DNA of 10,377 bases from Oscillospiraceae bacterium (GCA_009783605.1 WRDE01000043.1:1-10377), one strand, 5' to 3'; counted from the first letter of the stretch, positions 1 through 6,418 are shown. The notes: generated from the sequence alone by a model not told the origin. Translations and numbers: made by a program.

Positions 1-888
1 GATTTACATTGTCATACCAAAATATCCGACGGATCTCTCGGTATCGAAGAGGTGATGGCGCTCGCGAAGCGCCGGAAACTTTCGGCGGTCGCTATCACCG
101 ACCATGACAGTACCGCCGGCGCCACCCGCGGGGTGATTATCGGCAAACGGATGGATCTGCCGGTTATCCACGCGGTAGAGTTTTCCACTACCGATACCGC
201 CCGCGGAAGGAACGCCCATCTGATCTGTTACCTCTGCAATATCCCTGACCGCCTTGAAGGGGTTTGTAAAAGAAATATCGAAAGCCGGAAAAAAACCGTC
301 GCCGAGCAGATCAAACGGGTGATGCGGTATTATCCCATTTCGGTGGAGATGATTCTAAAATGCGCTGCCGGTTCGGCAAATGTTTACGATAAACATATTA
401 TGCACGCGTTAGTGGACGGCGGTTATGCCGACGGGCTGTTCGGAACCACCTATCAAAAACTGTTTGGTCCCGGGGGAAGCGCTTACGCCTATCCCGAATA
501 TACCGATACCCGCGAGGTACTCGACATCATCCATTCGGCCGGCGGTGTCGCGGTATTGGCTCATCCTTATGAGGAGGATACAGATAAAACAGCAGGTGCG
601 TCGTCAGGCGTATCAGGTGCATCAAGTACGTCTCAGGCGTCTGCGGAAGCGTTGATGGAGGAAATGGTATCGCTGGGATTGGACGGGATAGAAGTATGGT
701 CTCCCTGCCACAGTGAACAACAAACCGCGCAGCTGATAGAATTTGCCAGGGATAACCGGCTGCTGATGACCGGCGGTTCCAATTTTCATGGCATGTACGC
801 GCCGAATCCGCGCCCGATCGGCAGTGTTACGGTGGAAAATGAAGTTGTACAGGAGTTGTTAAATTTTAAGACGGCGCATAAACGGTGA
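1..888 (+). CDS. PHP-domain metal-dependent phosphoesterase (YciV/RNase AM-like), 5' truncated
   Basis: The reading frame is open from base 1, so the true start lies just outside the window; 295 residues are visible and probably only a few are missing. It opens with the PHP motif DLHCHT (H3, H5). ITDHDS (H35), a glutamate at HAVEF (E60), NAHLICY (H73), VAVLAHP (H188) and GGSNFHG (N261, H263) follow. These are the metal-ligand positions of the PHP fold that acts on 3',5'-nucleotide phosphates or short RNA 5' ends in the YciV/RNase AM family. By family this is a cytoplasmic hydrolase. Two oddities: the usual Asp of the last motif (GSDFHG) reads Asn here, and residues about 191-216 form a Ser/Gly/Ala-rich insert after the AHP motif. 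The TSCPD gene follows 33 bases downstream. The family call is firm; the substrate is inferred from the family. Confidence 0.9.
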   Translation, partial: DLHCHTKISDGSLGIEEVMALAKRRKLSAVAITDHDSTAGATRGVIIGKRMDLPVIHAVEFSTTDTARGRNAHLICYLCNIPDRLEGVCKRNIESRKKTVAEQIKRVMRYYPISVEMILKCAAGSANVYDKHIMHALVDGGYADGLFGTTYQKLFGPGGSAYAYPEYTDTREVLDIIHSAGGVAVLAHPYEEDTDKTAGASSGVSGASSTSQASAEALMEEMVSLGLDGIEVWSPCHSEQQTAQLIEFARDNRLLMTGGSNFHGMYAPNPRPIGSVTVENEVVQELLNFKTAHKR

Positions 889-890
889 TA

Positions 891-919
891 TTGACACGAT
901 AAATGTGAGGTGCTATATA
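891..919 (+). promoter_or_regulatory. sigma-A-like promoter match overlapping the next gene's RBS
   Basis: TTGACA (891-896) and TATATA (914-919) are separated by exactly 17 bases, close to the vegetative consensus. The expected transcription start, near 926, would lie just inside the ATG at 922, so the match cannot give a normal leader for the TSCPD gene. It may be chance or may serve the gene at 1217. Confidence 0.3.
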
Positions 920-921
920 GG

Positions 922-1167
922 ATGGAATATCAATATCAGCCGAAAGATGTTTGCGCAAAGAAAATATTTTTCACTATTGATCAGGGAATGGTGCGGAATG
1001 TGCGATTCAGCGGAGGCTGCGCGGGGAATCAAACCGCCGTTTCCAGATTGGTGGAGGGGATGCCGGTAGTGGAGGTTATCCGGATGCTGGGGGGTATCAT
1101 GTGCGGAAAACGGAATACATCCTGCCCGGATCAGTTGGCTATCGCGCTGCAAAAAGAGTTCAAGTGA
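922..1167 (+). CDS. TSCPD-domain protein (TIGR03905-like), 81 aa
   Basis: This small protein carries the signature TSCPDQLA near its C terminus (residues 67-74), plus PKDVCAKKI near the N terminus and SGGCAGN in the middle. Its cysteines C11, C33, C61 and C68 are all at positions expected for the stand-alone TSCPD family. The same domain occurs at the C-terminal end of some adenosylcobalamin-dependent ribonucleotide reductases. The stand-alone form has no firmly established role; the conserved cysteines suggest metal binding or thiol chemistry, which is inference. I chose the ATG at 922 because GAGGTG at 907-912 sits 9 bases upstream; a GTG at 910 would add four residues but has no matching RBS. 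The gene is 33 bases downstream of the PHP gene and probably co-transcribed with it. Confidence 0.85.
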   Translation: MEYQYQPKDVCAKKIFFTIDQGMVRNVRFSGGCAGNQTAVSRLVEGMPVVEVIRMLGGIMCGKRNTSCPDQLAIALQKEFK

Positions 1168-1216
1168 TGAAAATGCTTGTACAGTAGTTTAAAAATGGCG
1201 AAAGGTGGTGTAACCG

Positions 1217-1771
1217 GTGTCAGAAGAAACGAAACGTCCCGTTGATATAAATGAAGATGCGGATATGAAAATTGCGGGTCTGGAAGAAGCGGGAGAACTT
1301 CCGGAGGATCCGGCAACACTTACCGAGCAGCTGGAGCACCAAACCCTGAACGGCAATCTGGACCGGGCCAAGCGGCTTGGAGGGCTGCTGGCGGGTATGA
1401 TCGCAGCGATGGAAACAGAATTCAACCGCCAGGCCCTGGCTGCCTTTGCGGTGGAAACAGGGATCGGACAAGCCATTGACAATGAATTTGTCGCCAGGAC
1501 GGCCCATTCGGCTTTTTATGAAACACTGCGGCTGGCCGCGCCGGAGTTAGAAATACGGCTCCAGGAAACCGGCGCTTTTTCCTTTTACTACCTTTCGATG
1601 CGGGAAGCGCCGGAGACAGAAGACCGGGATATCGCCGGGCGGGTGGCGGAAACCTATGCCGTTCTGCTGGGAAGGGAAAATGAATCGGCCGCCGTTGAAG
1701 AGGGACAGGAATTGTTTACCGGATATTTGACAAAAACACACGAAGTGATCGAAGGCCTGAGTTTTGTATGA
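1217..1771 (+). CDS. Hypothetical acidic protein, 184 aa
   Basis: I do not recognise this protein. It starts at a GTG with AAAGGTGG at 1201-1208, 8 bases upstream, which supports the start; the nearby ATG at 1195 is out of frame. There is no signal peptide and no membrane segment, so it is predicted cytoplasmic. The first 45 residues are rich in Glu and Asp and look disordered. From about residue 48 on it reads as amphipathic helices (LDRAKRLGGLLAGMIAAMETEFN; AVETGIGQAIDNEFVARTAHSAFYETLRLA), with a compact aromatic stretch GAFSFYYLSMRE near residues 118-129. No catalytic motif or cysteine cluster is visible. It is the last gene of the left + strand run, 49 bases after the TSCPD gene and just before a strong terminator. 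Coding is supported by length, RBS and codon usage like its neighbours. Confidence 0.75.
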   Translation: MSEETKRPVDINEDADMKIAGLEEAGELPEDPATLTEQLEHQTLNGNLDRAKRLGGLLAGMIAAMETEFNRQALAAFAVETGIGQAIDNEFVARTAHSAFYETLRLAAPELEIRLQETGAFSFYYLSMREAPETEDRDIAGRVAETYAVLLGRENESAAVEEGQELFTGYLTKTHEVIEGLSFV

Positions 1772-1787
1772 TATGCACGATAGCTAT

Positions 1788-1830
1788 AAAAAAAGAAGCG
1801 TGCCGCTTTTGGTGGCACGCTTCTTTTTTT
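1788..1830. terminator. Bidirectional intrinsic terminator between convergent genes
   Basis: A perfect 17-bp inverted repeat: left arm 1788-1804 (seven A, then GAAGCGTGCC), 9-base loop 1805-1813, right arm 1814-1830 (GGCACGCTTC, then seven T). The A and T runs give a U tail on both strands, so it can stop both the + strand gene ending at 1771 and the - strand gene ending at 1839. Confidence 0.93.
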
Positions 1831-1838
1831 ATTCTGGA

Positions 1839-3065
1839 TCAATAATCTGTGCGCGGGAACTCAGTGATCTTTCCGACCAGCATCTGCAGGATCAACCGCG
1901 CGTCGGTGATGGTAACTTTCGGGGAGTCGTCATCATTTTTTGAACCGTTGACCGCGGCCGCGTCTACTTGCTCCGGGGTCAGTTCTATCTTTTCGACGAG
2001 ATATTGTAAAATCATCCGCGCGTCGTCTATCCGGAGTGTCGGTCCATTGCTGATCTGTCCGAGAGGCAGCTTTCCGCCGACGACATAAGCGATACTCGAT
2101 AAAGCCGGATATTTAAATTCTATTCCCTGATCACCGCCGGAAAACCATCCGCTGGGAATATGAGATGCCGAAAAAGGTATTTTCTCAAAATTAGTCGGGA
2201 CAGTGGTGGAACCGACGAGGAAAAAATCATAAAATGCCACATAATCCTGAGAATCCCATGTGACATCTACAGCATACCAAAAACTATTTTCCATCTGCAC
2301 ATAATTCCACATATGATTTTCTTCCCCTGCGGAACCTTTCCCGAGGCCAATAATCAATAAGCAGGGAATACCTTCACGATCGCAGATGAGTTTGAAAGCC
2401 TTGGCATAACCCTCACAGACCGCCTCCTGCTTTAACAACGCGCCGGTGGCTTCATGGGCATAAGGCTGATCCATAACATAATCGATGGTACTTGCCAATT
2501 GATCGTGAATCGACTGGACTCTTTCATAGAGGGTTTCACCATCAACAACAAAATCATCTACGGTTTTTTCGAGATCGGTTTTCATTTGAGCATAATTACC
2601 GGCATATTTTTCATCCACTTGAATGTTGATCTGCATGATATGGATCTTCCAGGTACCGCCATCTTCCGGTCCTATTGCCCCGAATCCAGCTCCCGGAAGG
2701 GTATCGTCGCCGGTACCGAACCAAAAGGTTTCCAGCGGCTTGTCGGCTTTGACAGCATCAAGAGCAGACTGGAAATCATTAGCCAATTCCCAACCGAAAT
2801 TAAGGTATTCTATACAGTCTTGCAATTCGTTCTCGACATCTTCTTTGGAAGCGTAAAAGGAATACTTGTCCGGCAGATCCAGTATAAACAATGCCGGGCC
2901 GTTGGCGCATTTTTCCAGAATGCTGTCATACAGGAGTTTGGCGGTGGATCCGAGCTGCTTGTAATAATAACCGGGTTCCGCTGCGGCCTGTGCCGGGAGG
3001 GTGGTCGCTGTTATGAGGACAACGAACAGGAGCAGGGACATTGCGAGTGACAGTACCTTTTTCAT
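1839..3065 (-). CDS. Secreted transglutaminase-like protein with C-terminal dockerin-like repeats
   Basis: The 408-residue protein begins with a classic signal peptide (KK, a hydrophobic stretch to about residue 22, then a probable cut after AQA near residue 27), so it is exported. Residues about 180-290 hold a transglutaminase-like/cysteine-protease core with a full triad: C217 in AVCEGYA, H251 in ENHMWNYV and D267 in WYAVDVTWD, followed by the usual FFLVGS segment. Such bacterial proteins may cleave or crosslink peptides; the target is unknown. Residues about 335-402 look like a type I dockerin pair (IDDARMILQYLVEKI and ITDARLILQMLVGKI) with poor calcium loops. The start is supported by AAAGGAAG at 3073-3080, 7 bases upstream. 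The region between signal peptide and core has no motif I know. It stands alone between the shared terminator and the operon to its right. Confidence 0.88.
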   Translation of the reverse strand: MKKVLSLAMSLLLFVVLITATTLPAQAAAEPGYYYKQLGSTAKLLYDSILEKCANGPALFILDLPDKYSFYASKEDVENELQDCIEYLNFGWELANDFQSALDAVKADKPLETFWFGTGDDTLPGAGFGAIGPEDGGTWKIHIMQINIQVDEKYAGNYAQMKTDLEKTVDDFVVDGETLYERVQSIHDQLASTIDYVMDQPYAHEATGALLKQEAVCEGYAKAFKLICDREGIPCLLIIGLGKGSAGEENHMWNYVQMENSFWYAVDVTWDSQDYVAFYDFFLVGSTTVPTNFEKIPFSASHIPSGWFSGGDQGIEFKYPALSSIAYVVGGKLPLGQISNGPTLRIDDARMILQYLVEKIELTPEQVDAAAVNGSKNDDDSPKVTITDARLILQMLVGKITEFPRTDY

Positions 3066-3092
3066 GGGTCATCTTCCTTTCTTTATATAGAC

Positions 3093-3110
3093 CTCCTGTG
3101 AACTCAGGAG
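3093..3110 (-). promoter_or_regulatory. Leader inverted repeat holding a distant Shine-Dalgarno-like site
   Basis: CTCCTG (3093-3098) and CAGGAG (3105-3110) are separated by 6 bases. On the - strand this includes AGGAGGT, a near-perfect ribosome binding sequence, but it lies about 25 bases from the ATG at 3065, which has its own site closer by. It may be a leader hairpin or operator; no function is shown. Confidence 0.25.
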
Positions 3111-3139
3111 AATGAAATTCACAAAATGCCTATTAATAA

Positions 3140-3157
3140 GCGGCTCATATTGGCCGC
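3140..3157 (-). terminator. Possible weak terminator after the hexapeptide-repeat gene
   Basis: GCGGC (3140-3144) and GCCGC (3153-3157) form a 5-bp stem with an 8-base loop, 22 bases past the stop at 3179. On the - strand the tail is TTATTAATAG, not a clean T run, so termination would be weak; on the + strand the tail is ATATTTTAT. Confidence 0.35.
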
Positions 3158-3178
3158 ATATTTTATAAGAATAAAAAA

Positions 3179-3862
3179 TTAATTTTTTGCGACAATCTCA
3201 CCGGCCCGTTTATAGATCGAACCGGCCGGTATAAATCCGCGCACCGAAGAAAGGGGATAGATATTGCTGTTTTTCCCGACCACGGTAGCGGGATTGAGCA
3301 CGGTATTGCAGCCTACCTCCACCATATCCCCCAGCATGGCGCCAAATTTTTTCAACCCGGTATCAATCCGGCGCAGCGTTCCGTCGGCGTCCCGGCAGGA
3401 TACGGCGGTCAGGGAGGAATCGCTTTTGACGTTGGAGGTGATCGAGCCGGCTCCCATATGGGCGCGGAATCCCAGGATGGAATCGCCGACATAATTATAA
3501 TGCGGCACCTGCACCTTGTCAAACAGGATCACATTCTTCAGCTCGGTGGAATTGCCGACAACAGCGCCGGAGCCGACGATGGCCGGGCCCCGCAGGAAAG
3601 CGCAGTGCCGGATCTCGGCGCCCGGATAGATGATGATATCTTCGCCGAGATAAGCGGAAGGCGCGACGGCGGCCGATTTATGTATCCAGACGCCCGGTTT
3701 CGGCGCAATATATTCCTCCGCCGGCAGCGTGGCACCGGTCTGCCGGATGAAGTCCTTGATTCGCGGCAGCGCTTCCCAGGGATAGGTTACCGCGGCCAGC
3801 AGCGGCGCGGCGGCGGTATGGGAGAGATCATACAGGGCTTCGACAGTCATTTCGCGGTTCAT
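3179..3862 (-). CDS. Left-handed beta-helix (hexapeptide-repeat) protein resembling the GlmU C-terminal domain
   Basis: The 227-residue protein has an N-terminal alpha/loop part (1-55), then hexapeptide turns from about residue 60 to 215 (IHKSAAVAPSAYLGEDIIIYPGAEI and so on), the mark of a left-handed beta helix. The stretch VPHYNYVGDSILGFRAHMGAGSITSNVK (119-146) matches the acetyltransferase half of GlmU, where the same spot reads GHLTYLGDAEIG with catalytic His363 of the E. coli enzyme; H121 is the counterpart here. The nucleotidyltransferase half is absent. It is probably an acyl- or acetyltransferase, or a sugar-nucleotide-related protein, in the cytoplasm; relatives are often labelled UDP-N-acetylglucosamine pyrophosphorylase, which the missing domain does not support. 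Its ATG overlaps the stop of the upstream membrane gene (ATGA, 3859-3862), implying translational coupling. Confidence 0.85.
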   Translation of the reverse strand: MNREMTVEALYDLSHTAAAPLLAAVTYPWEALPRIKDFIRQTGATLPAEEYIAPKPGVWIHKSAAVAPSAYLGEDIIIYPGAEIRHCAFLRGPAIVGSGAVVGNSTELKNVILFDKVQVPHYNYVGDSILGFRAHMGAGSITSNVKSDSSLTAVSCRDADGTLRRIDTGLKKFGAMLGDMVEVGCNTVLNPATVVGKNSNIYPLSSVRGFIPAGSIYKRAGEIVAKN

Positions 3863-4776
3863 TCGGATGCGGCCTCCTCTTCACTAACCGGTAGCTGCTC
3901 CGGCGGTTCTTCCGGCGGCGTCTTAAATACAATCCACTTGGCAAAGCAGTAATTCAACACCATGCCAACAAAGACATTGACTATTTTGGTAGCGCCGTCG
4001 GTCATACCCAAAAGCATAACCATAAATTTTGCCAATACAATACAAATAACCAATGTCAGTAAACGTACGATAAAAAACAGGATAGCTTCCCGCCGGTTTC
4101 CGGCGGAGCCTTTGCCGTGGCTCTGAAAAACGATCAGCTTGTTGGTGAAAAAGGCAAAGATAAACGCCGCGGTCCAGGACAAAATATAATTTAATTCCAA
4201 ACCGATATGAAACTGTGCCCCGGTGGTGAATGCCGCCAGATCCACTAAGGTGGTCAGGAACCCGATAATCAGATAGCTGACCGTCTCCCGGTTGACGATT
4301 CGCGGGAACCGCACCAAAGCCAGCTCATAGGCGACTAACACCAACAGCGCGAAGACTAAACCCATCATCCGGGGCAGCCAGCCGAACAGGTTGGCGTCGC
4401 CGCCGATATGCAGCAGCTTGCGCATCTCGTCGATCACCATGACAAGGATCACGATGGCGCCGGTCAGCCCGATGGCGCCCCACGGGTTGATATCGGTTCT
4501 CTTAAACATCAGCCAGCAGATGTATCCGAGCAGCCCGAATCCGAAGAAGGAGATCATCTGCGGCATCTGTTCCCGCAGCCAGCCGAACTGGTCCTCCGAA
4601 ATGGTATTGATATATGTCTCCAACACCCGGCTGCAGAAATCGGTGACTTTTTCCAATAAAGTACCCAACGATTCTTCGGGCTTCGCCGATAACCAGATAA
4701 AGCCGGCCGCGCTGATGACAGCGGTTACCGCCAGCGGCCAGATCAGCCAGGACATCTTTTTCTTGTTTTTATCCAT
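3859..4776 (-). CDS. Membrane protein with VanZ-like N-terminal region and GtrA-family C-terminal domain
   Basis: The 305-residue protein is rich in membrane helices. Residues about 166-285 (VSYLIIGFLTTLVDLAAF, NYILSWTAAFIFAFFTNKLIVF, ending LNYCFAKWIVFK) are a clear GtrA domain, a four-helix unit linked to flipping or transfer of lipid-linked sugars for cell-surface polysaccharides. The first half has about four helices and VanZ-type marks: LSAKPEES after the first helix (29-36), LREQMPQMISFFGFGLLG in place of the usual RKxxHFxEYxxLG, and IDEMRKLLHIGGDANLFGWLPRMMG (115-139) in place of DExHQxFxPGR. I start at 4776 (MDKNKKK), with AAAGGG about 13 bases upstream. A GTG at 4863 would add 29 residues but overlaps the phosphatase gene by 38 bases and lacks a clear RBS. 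The acidic, Pro-rich tail ends at the coupled next gene. Confidence 0.83.
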   Translation of the reverse strand: MDKNKKKMSWLIWPLAVTAVISAAGFIWLSAKPEESLGTLLEKVTDFCSRVLETYINTISEDQFGWLREQMPQMISFFGFGLLGYICWLMFKRTDINPWGAIGLTGAIVILVMVIDEMRKLLHIGGDANLFGWLPRMMGLVFALLVLVAYELALVRFPRIVNRETVSYLIIGFLTTLVDLAAFTTGAQFHIGLELNYILSWTAAFIFAFFTNKLIVFQSHGKGSAGNRREAILFFIVRLLTLVICIVLAKFMVMLLGMTDGATKIVNVFVGMVLNYCFAKWIVFKTPPEEPPEQLPVSEEEAASE

Positions 4777-4825
4777 ATTATTTAAACAGCCCTTTCTGTT
4801 TTCTATACTACCATCTTTTTGATAT

Positions 4826-5590
4826 TCATCCAAGGATAAACCGGTAAATCGCTTCGGCGACACCGTCGTCGTCGGCGGATGCCGTCACCGCGTCCGCCGC
4901 GGCCTGCACCTCCGGGGACGCGTTACCCATAGCGATCCCCAGTCCGGCGAAACGGAGCATTCCGAGATCGTTGGCGCTGTCGCCAAGCGCCACGGCGCTT
5001 TCCGGCGTCAAATGCGCCGCTTCTAATAATATCCGCATTCCCTCTGATTTACAGCAGCCTTTTGGTAACGCCTCGGCGTAATGGTCATGCTGGATGACCT
5101 CGAAATCAACCGATAAACAGCGGACTTCCTCCGGCGATAATACGCCGCCGATGGTCAGTTTATTGACCGGCCGGCCGGCATATTTTGTGTCAAAATCCCG
5201 TTCTCCGGTGATCTCCAGCCAATCCGGCTGCTGATAAAATACCGGATGGATATGGAACATCTCCTCGGTTCCCTCAAAGACACAGGGACGGCTGCCGGCC
5301 AGAAATAATGCCGCTGTCCGCCGCAGTACCGCTGCCGGCAGGGTGAGATTCCGCAAGACCTGTCCGCCGAGACTGACATAACTGCCGCCGCCGCCGACAA
5401 TGCCGTCATAGGGGAAAGCGGACAGCACCTCCCGCTGCATGCAGCGCAGCGACCGTCCGGTACAAAGACAGATCAGATGTCCGGCCGCCTGCGCCGCCGC
5501 CATCGCCGCCAAATTCCGGCTGGAGGGCACCGGCGACGAGCCGTCGACTAACGTGCCGTCAATATCAATAAATACCGCCCGTTTCGACAA
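4826..5590 (-). CDS. Cof-type HAD-superfamily phosphatase (IIB)
   Basis: The 254-residue protein has all four HAD motifs: FIDIDGTLVD with nucleophile D9 and general acid/base D11; LCTGRS with T44; a motif III lysine near residue 181 (GCCKSEGM, after a KGCC-type run); and ALGDSANDLGML with D204 and D208. The large cap between motifs II and III is the Cof/IIB type, whose members dephosphorylate small cytoplasmic metabolites such as sugar phosphates, flavin mononucleotide or thiamine intermediates. The exact substrate cannot be read. Translation starts at a TTG (5588-5590) with GGAGG at 5596-5600, 5 bases upstream; no nearer ATG keeps the first HAD motif. It is the first gene of the leftward operon, 49 bases ahead of the GtrA gene. 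Confidence 0.92.
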   Translation of the reverse strand: MSKRAVFIDIDGTLVDGSSPVPSSRNLAAMAAAQAAGHLICLCTGRSLRCMQREVLSAFPYDGIVGGGGSYVSLGGQVLRNLTLPAAVLRRTAALFLAGSRPCVFEGTEEMFHIHPVFYQQPDWLEITGERDFDTKYAGRPVNKLTIGGVLSPEEVRCLSVDFEVIQHDHYAEALPKGCCKSEGMRILLEAAHLTPESAVALGDSANDLGMLRFAGLGIAMGNASPEVQAAADAVTASADDDGVAEAIYRFILG

Positions 5591-5600
5591 ATCCGCCTCC

Positions 5601-5854
5601 CCAAAAAATGATCAGCTATATCCAATTTTTAAGTATACCATATTTTAAAGAAAAAAACAAATAATTTGGGGGAATTTAAATAAAAATTTCTTCGTGAAAT
5701 CAATTCATAAAAATGGATAAAAAGGTTACGTTTACGAAACAGTAAAATTGCTCACATTCCTGCCCGTATATTTTCTCCGCCGCCGGAAATGCTAACCCAG
5801 GCTGCGTTTCCGGTGTCTTATATTTGTTGCTATCATGGAAAGGGAGTTTGTTAT
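5601..5854. other. AT-rich divergent intergenic region between the HAD gene and spoVAC
   Basis: About 250 bases without a gene, much richer in A and T than the flanking genes up to about 5755. It holds the leftward operon promoter at its left edge, a small hairpin ATTTC/GAAAT at 5686-5700 and a TTACG pair near 5726-5736. Rightward transcription of spoVAC must start here or upstream; I see no convincing sigma-A match on the + strand, as expected if a forespore sigma factor is used, but I cannot place that site. Confidence 0.6.
5632..5660 (-). promoter_or_regulatory. Sigma-A-type promoter for the leftward three-gene operon
   Basis: On the - strand TTGTTT (5660-5655) and TATACT (5637-5632) are 17 bases apart. 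The expected start near 5625 gives a leader of about 35 bases before the TTG at 5590. Confidence 0.7.
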
Positions 5855-6298
5855 ATGGATTTGACCGGGCGGGAATACCGTAAAATGAGTAAAAAAGCAT
5901 CACCGCCTTCGCCCATTTTCGGGAATTGTATCAAGGCTTTTCTCTTCGGTGGATTGATCTGTACGATGGGGCAGCTGACCACCGATCTGGCGATCGAGTG
6001 GGGGATGACGCAGCAGGACGCGCGGCTGGCCGCGTCGGTCTTTTTGATACTGCTGAGTGTGATACTGACCGGATTCGCGGTATATGATGATATCGCCAAA
6101 CACGCCGGTGCCGGGACATTGGTGCCGATCACCGGGTTCGCCAATTCCATTGTGGCTTCGGCTATCGAATTCAAAAGCGAAGGGTTTATCATGGGATTGG
6201 GCGCCAAGATGTTTGTGATCGCCGGCCCGGTATTGGTTTACGGCATCACCAGCTCAATCCTGTACGGTGTGGTGTTATATATTGTCGGATTGTTTTAA
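5855..6298 (+). CDS. spoVAC: Stage V sporulation protein AC
   Basis: The 147-residue membrane protein matches SpoVAC, part of the channel that moves dipicolinic acid with calcium into the forespore and out during germination; in Bacillus SpoVAC behaves as a mechanosensitive channel in the spore inner membrane. Visible family stretches are FGNCIKAFLFGGLICTMGQ (22-40), LTGFAVYDDIAKHAGAGTLVPITGFANSI (71-99), IEFKSEGFIMGLGAKMF (104-120) and the C-terminal hydrophobic VLYIVGLF. Three or four membrane helices are evident. I place the start at 5855, with AAAGGGAG at 5839-5846, 8 bases upstream; an in-frame ATG at 5789 would add 22 residues with no RBS and no family support. spoVAD follows after a 120-base gap. 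Confidence 0.95.
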   Translation: MDLTGREYRKMSKKASPPSPIFGNCIKAFLFGGLICTMGQLTTDLAIEWGMTQQDARLAASVFLILLSVILTGFAVYDDIAKHAGAGTLVPITGFANSIVASAIEFKSEGFIMGLGAKMFVIAGPVLVYGITSSILYGVVLYIVGLF

Positions 6299-6302
6299 TA
6301 TA

Positions 6303-6354
6303 GCGGTTTGACTTTTTGTATACTATATAAAATCCAATAAAGCGGTCAACCCGC
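6303..6354. repeat. Imperfect inverted repeat in the spoVAC-spoVAD gap
   Basis: GCGGTTTGAC (6303-6312) and GTCAACCCGC (6345-6354) pair at 9 of 10 positions across a 32-base AT-rich core that includes TATACTATATAAAAT. TATACTA (6319-6325) is one base from the CATnnTA form of the forespore sigma-G -10 element, and TTAATA lies 18 bases before it; this promoter reading is weak. The arms could also form a hairpin or a regulator site. Confidence 0.4.
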
Positions 6355-6418
6355 GCGGAGAAAAATAAGAGAGATGTAGTACACGATTCATCAAATTACT
6401 ATAAAAGGGGGTTCTGCC

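Noticed and set aside
2454..3050. 198-codon open frame on the + strand opposite the transglutaminase-like gene
   Set aside because: No RBS or known domain, and the opposite strand has a signal peptide, catalytic triad and RBS.
3458..3952. 164-codon open frame on the + strand opposite the hexapeptide-repeat gene
   Set aside because: It is the antisense shadow of hexapeptide repeats and crosses the coupled junction of two real genes.
4777..4863. N-terminal extension of the VanZ/GtrA-like gene from a GTG at 4863
   Set aside because: It would overlap the phosphatase gene by 38 bases, has no clear RBS, and the added residues are not membrane- or family-like.
5789..5854. N-terminal extension of SpoVAC from the ATG at 5789
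   Set aside because: No RBS; the ATG at 5855 has a strong one and gives the normal family length.
6303..6354. Invertible promoter switch in the spoVAC-spoVAD gap
   Set aside because: The 10-base arms are short and imperfect, and no recombinase gene is in the window.
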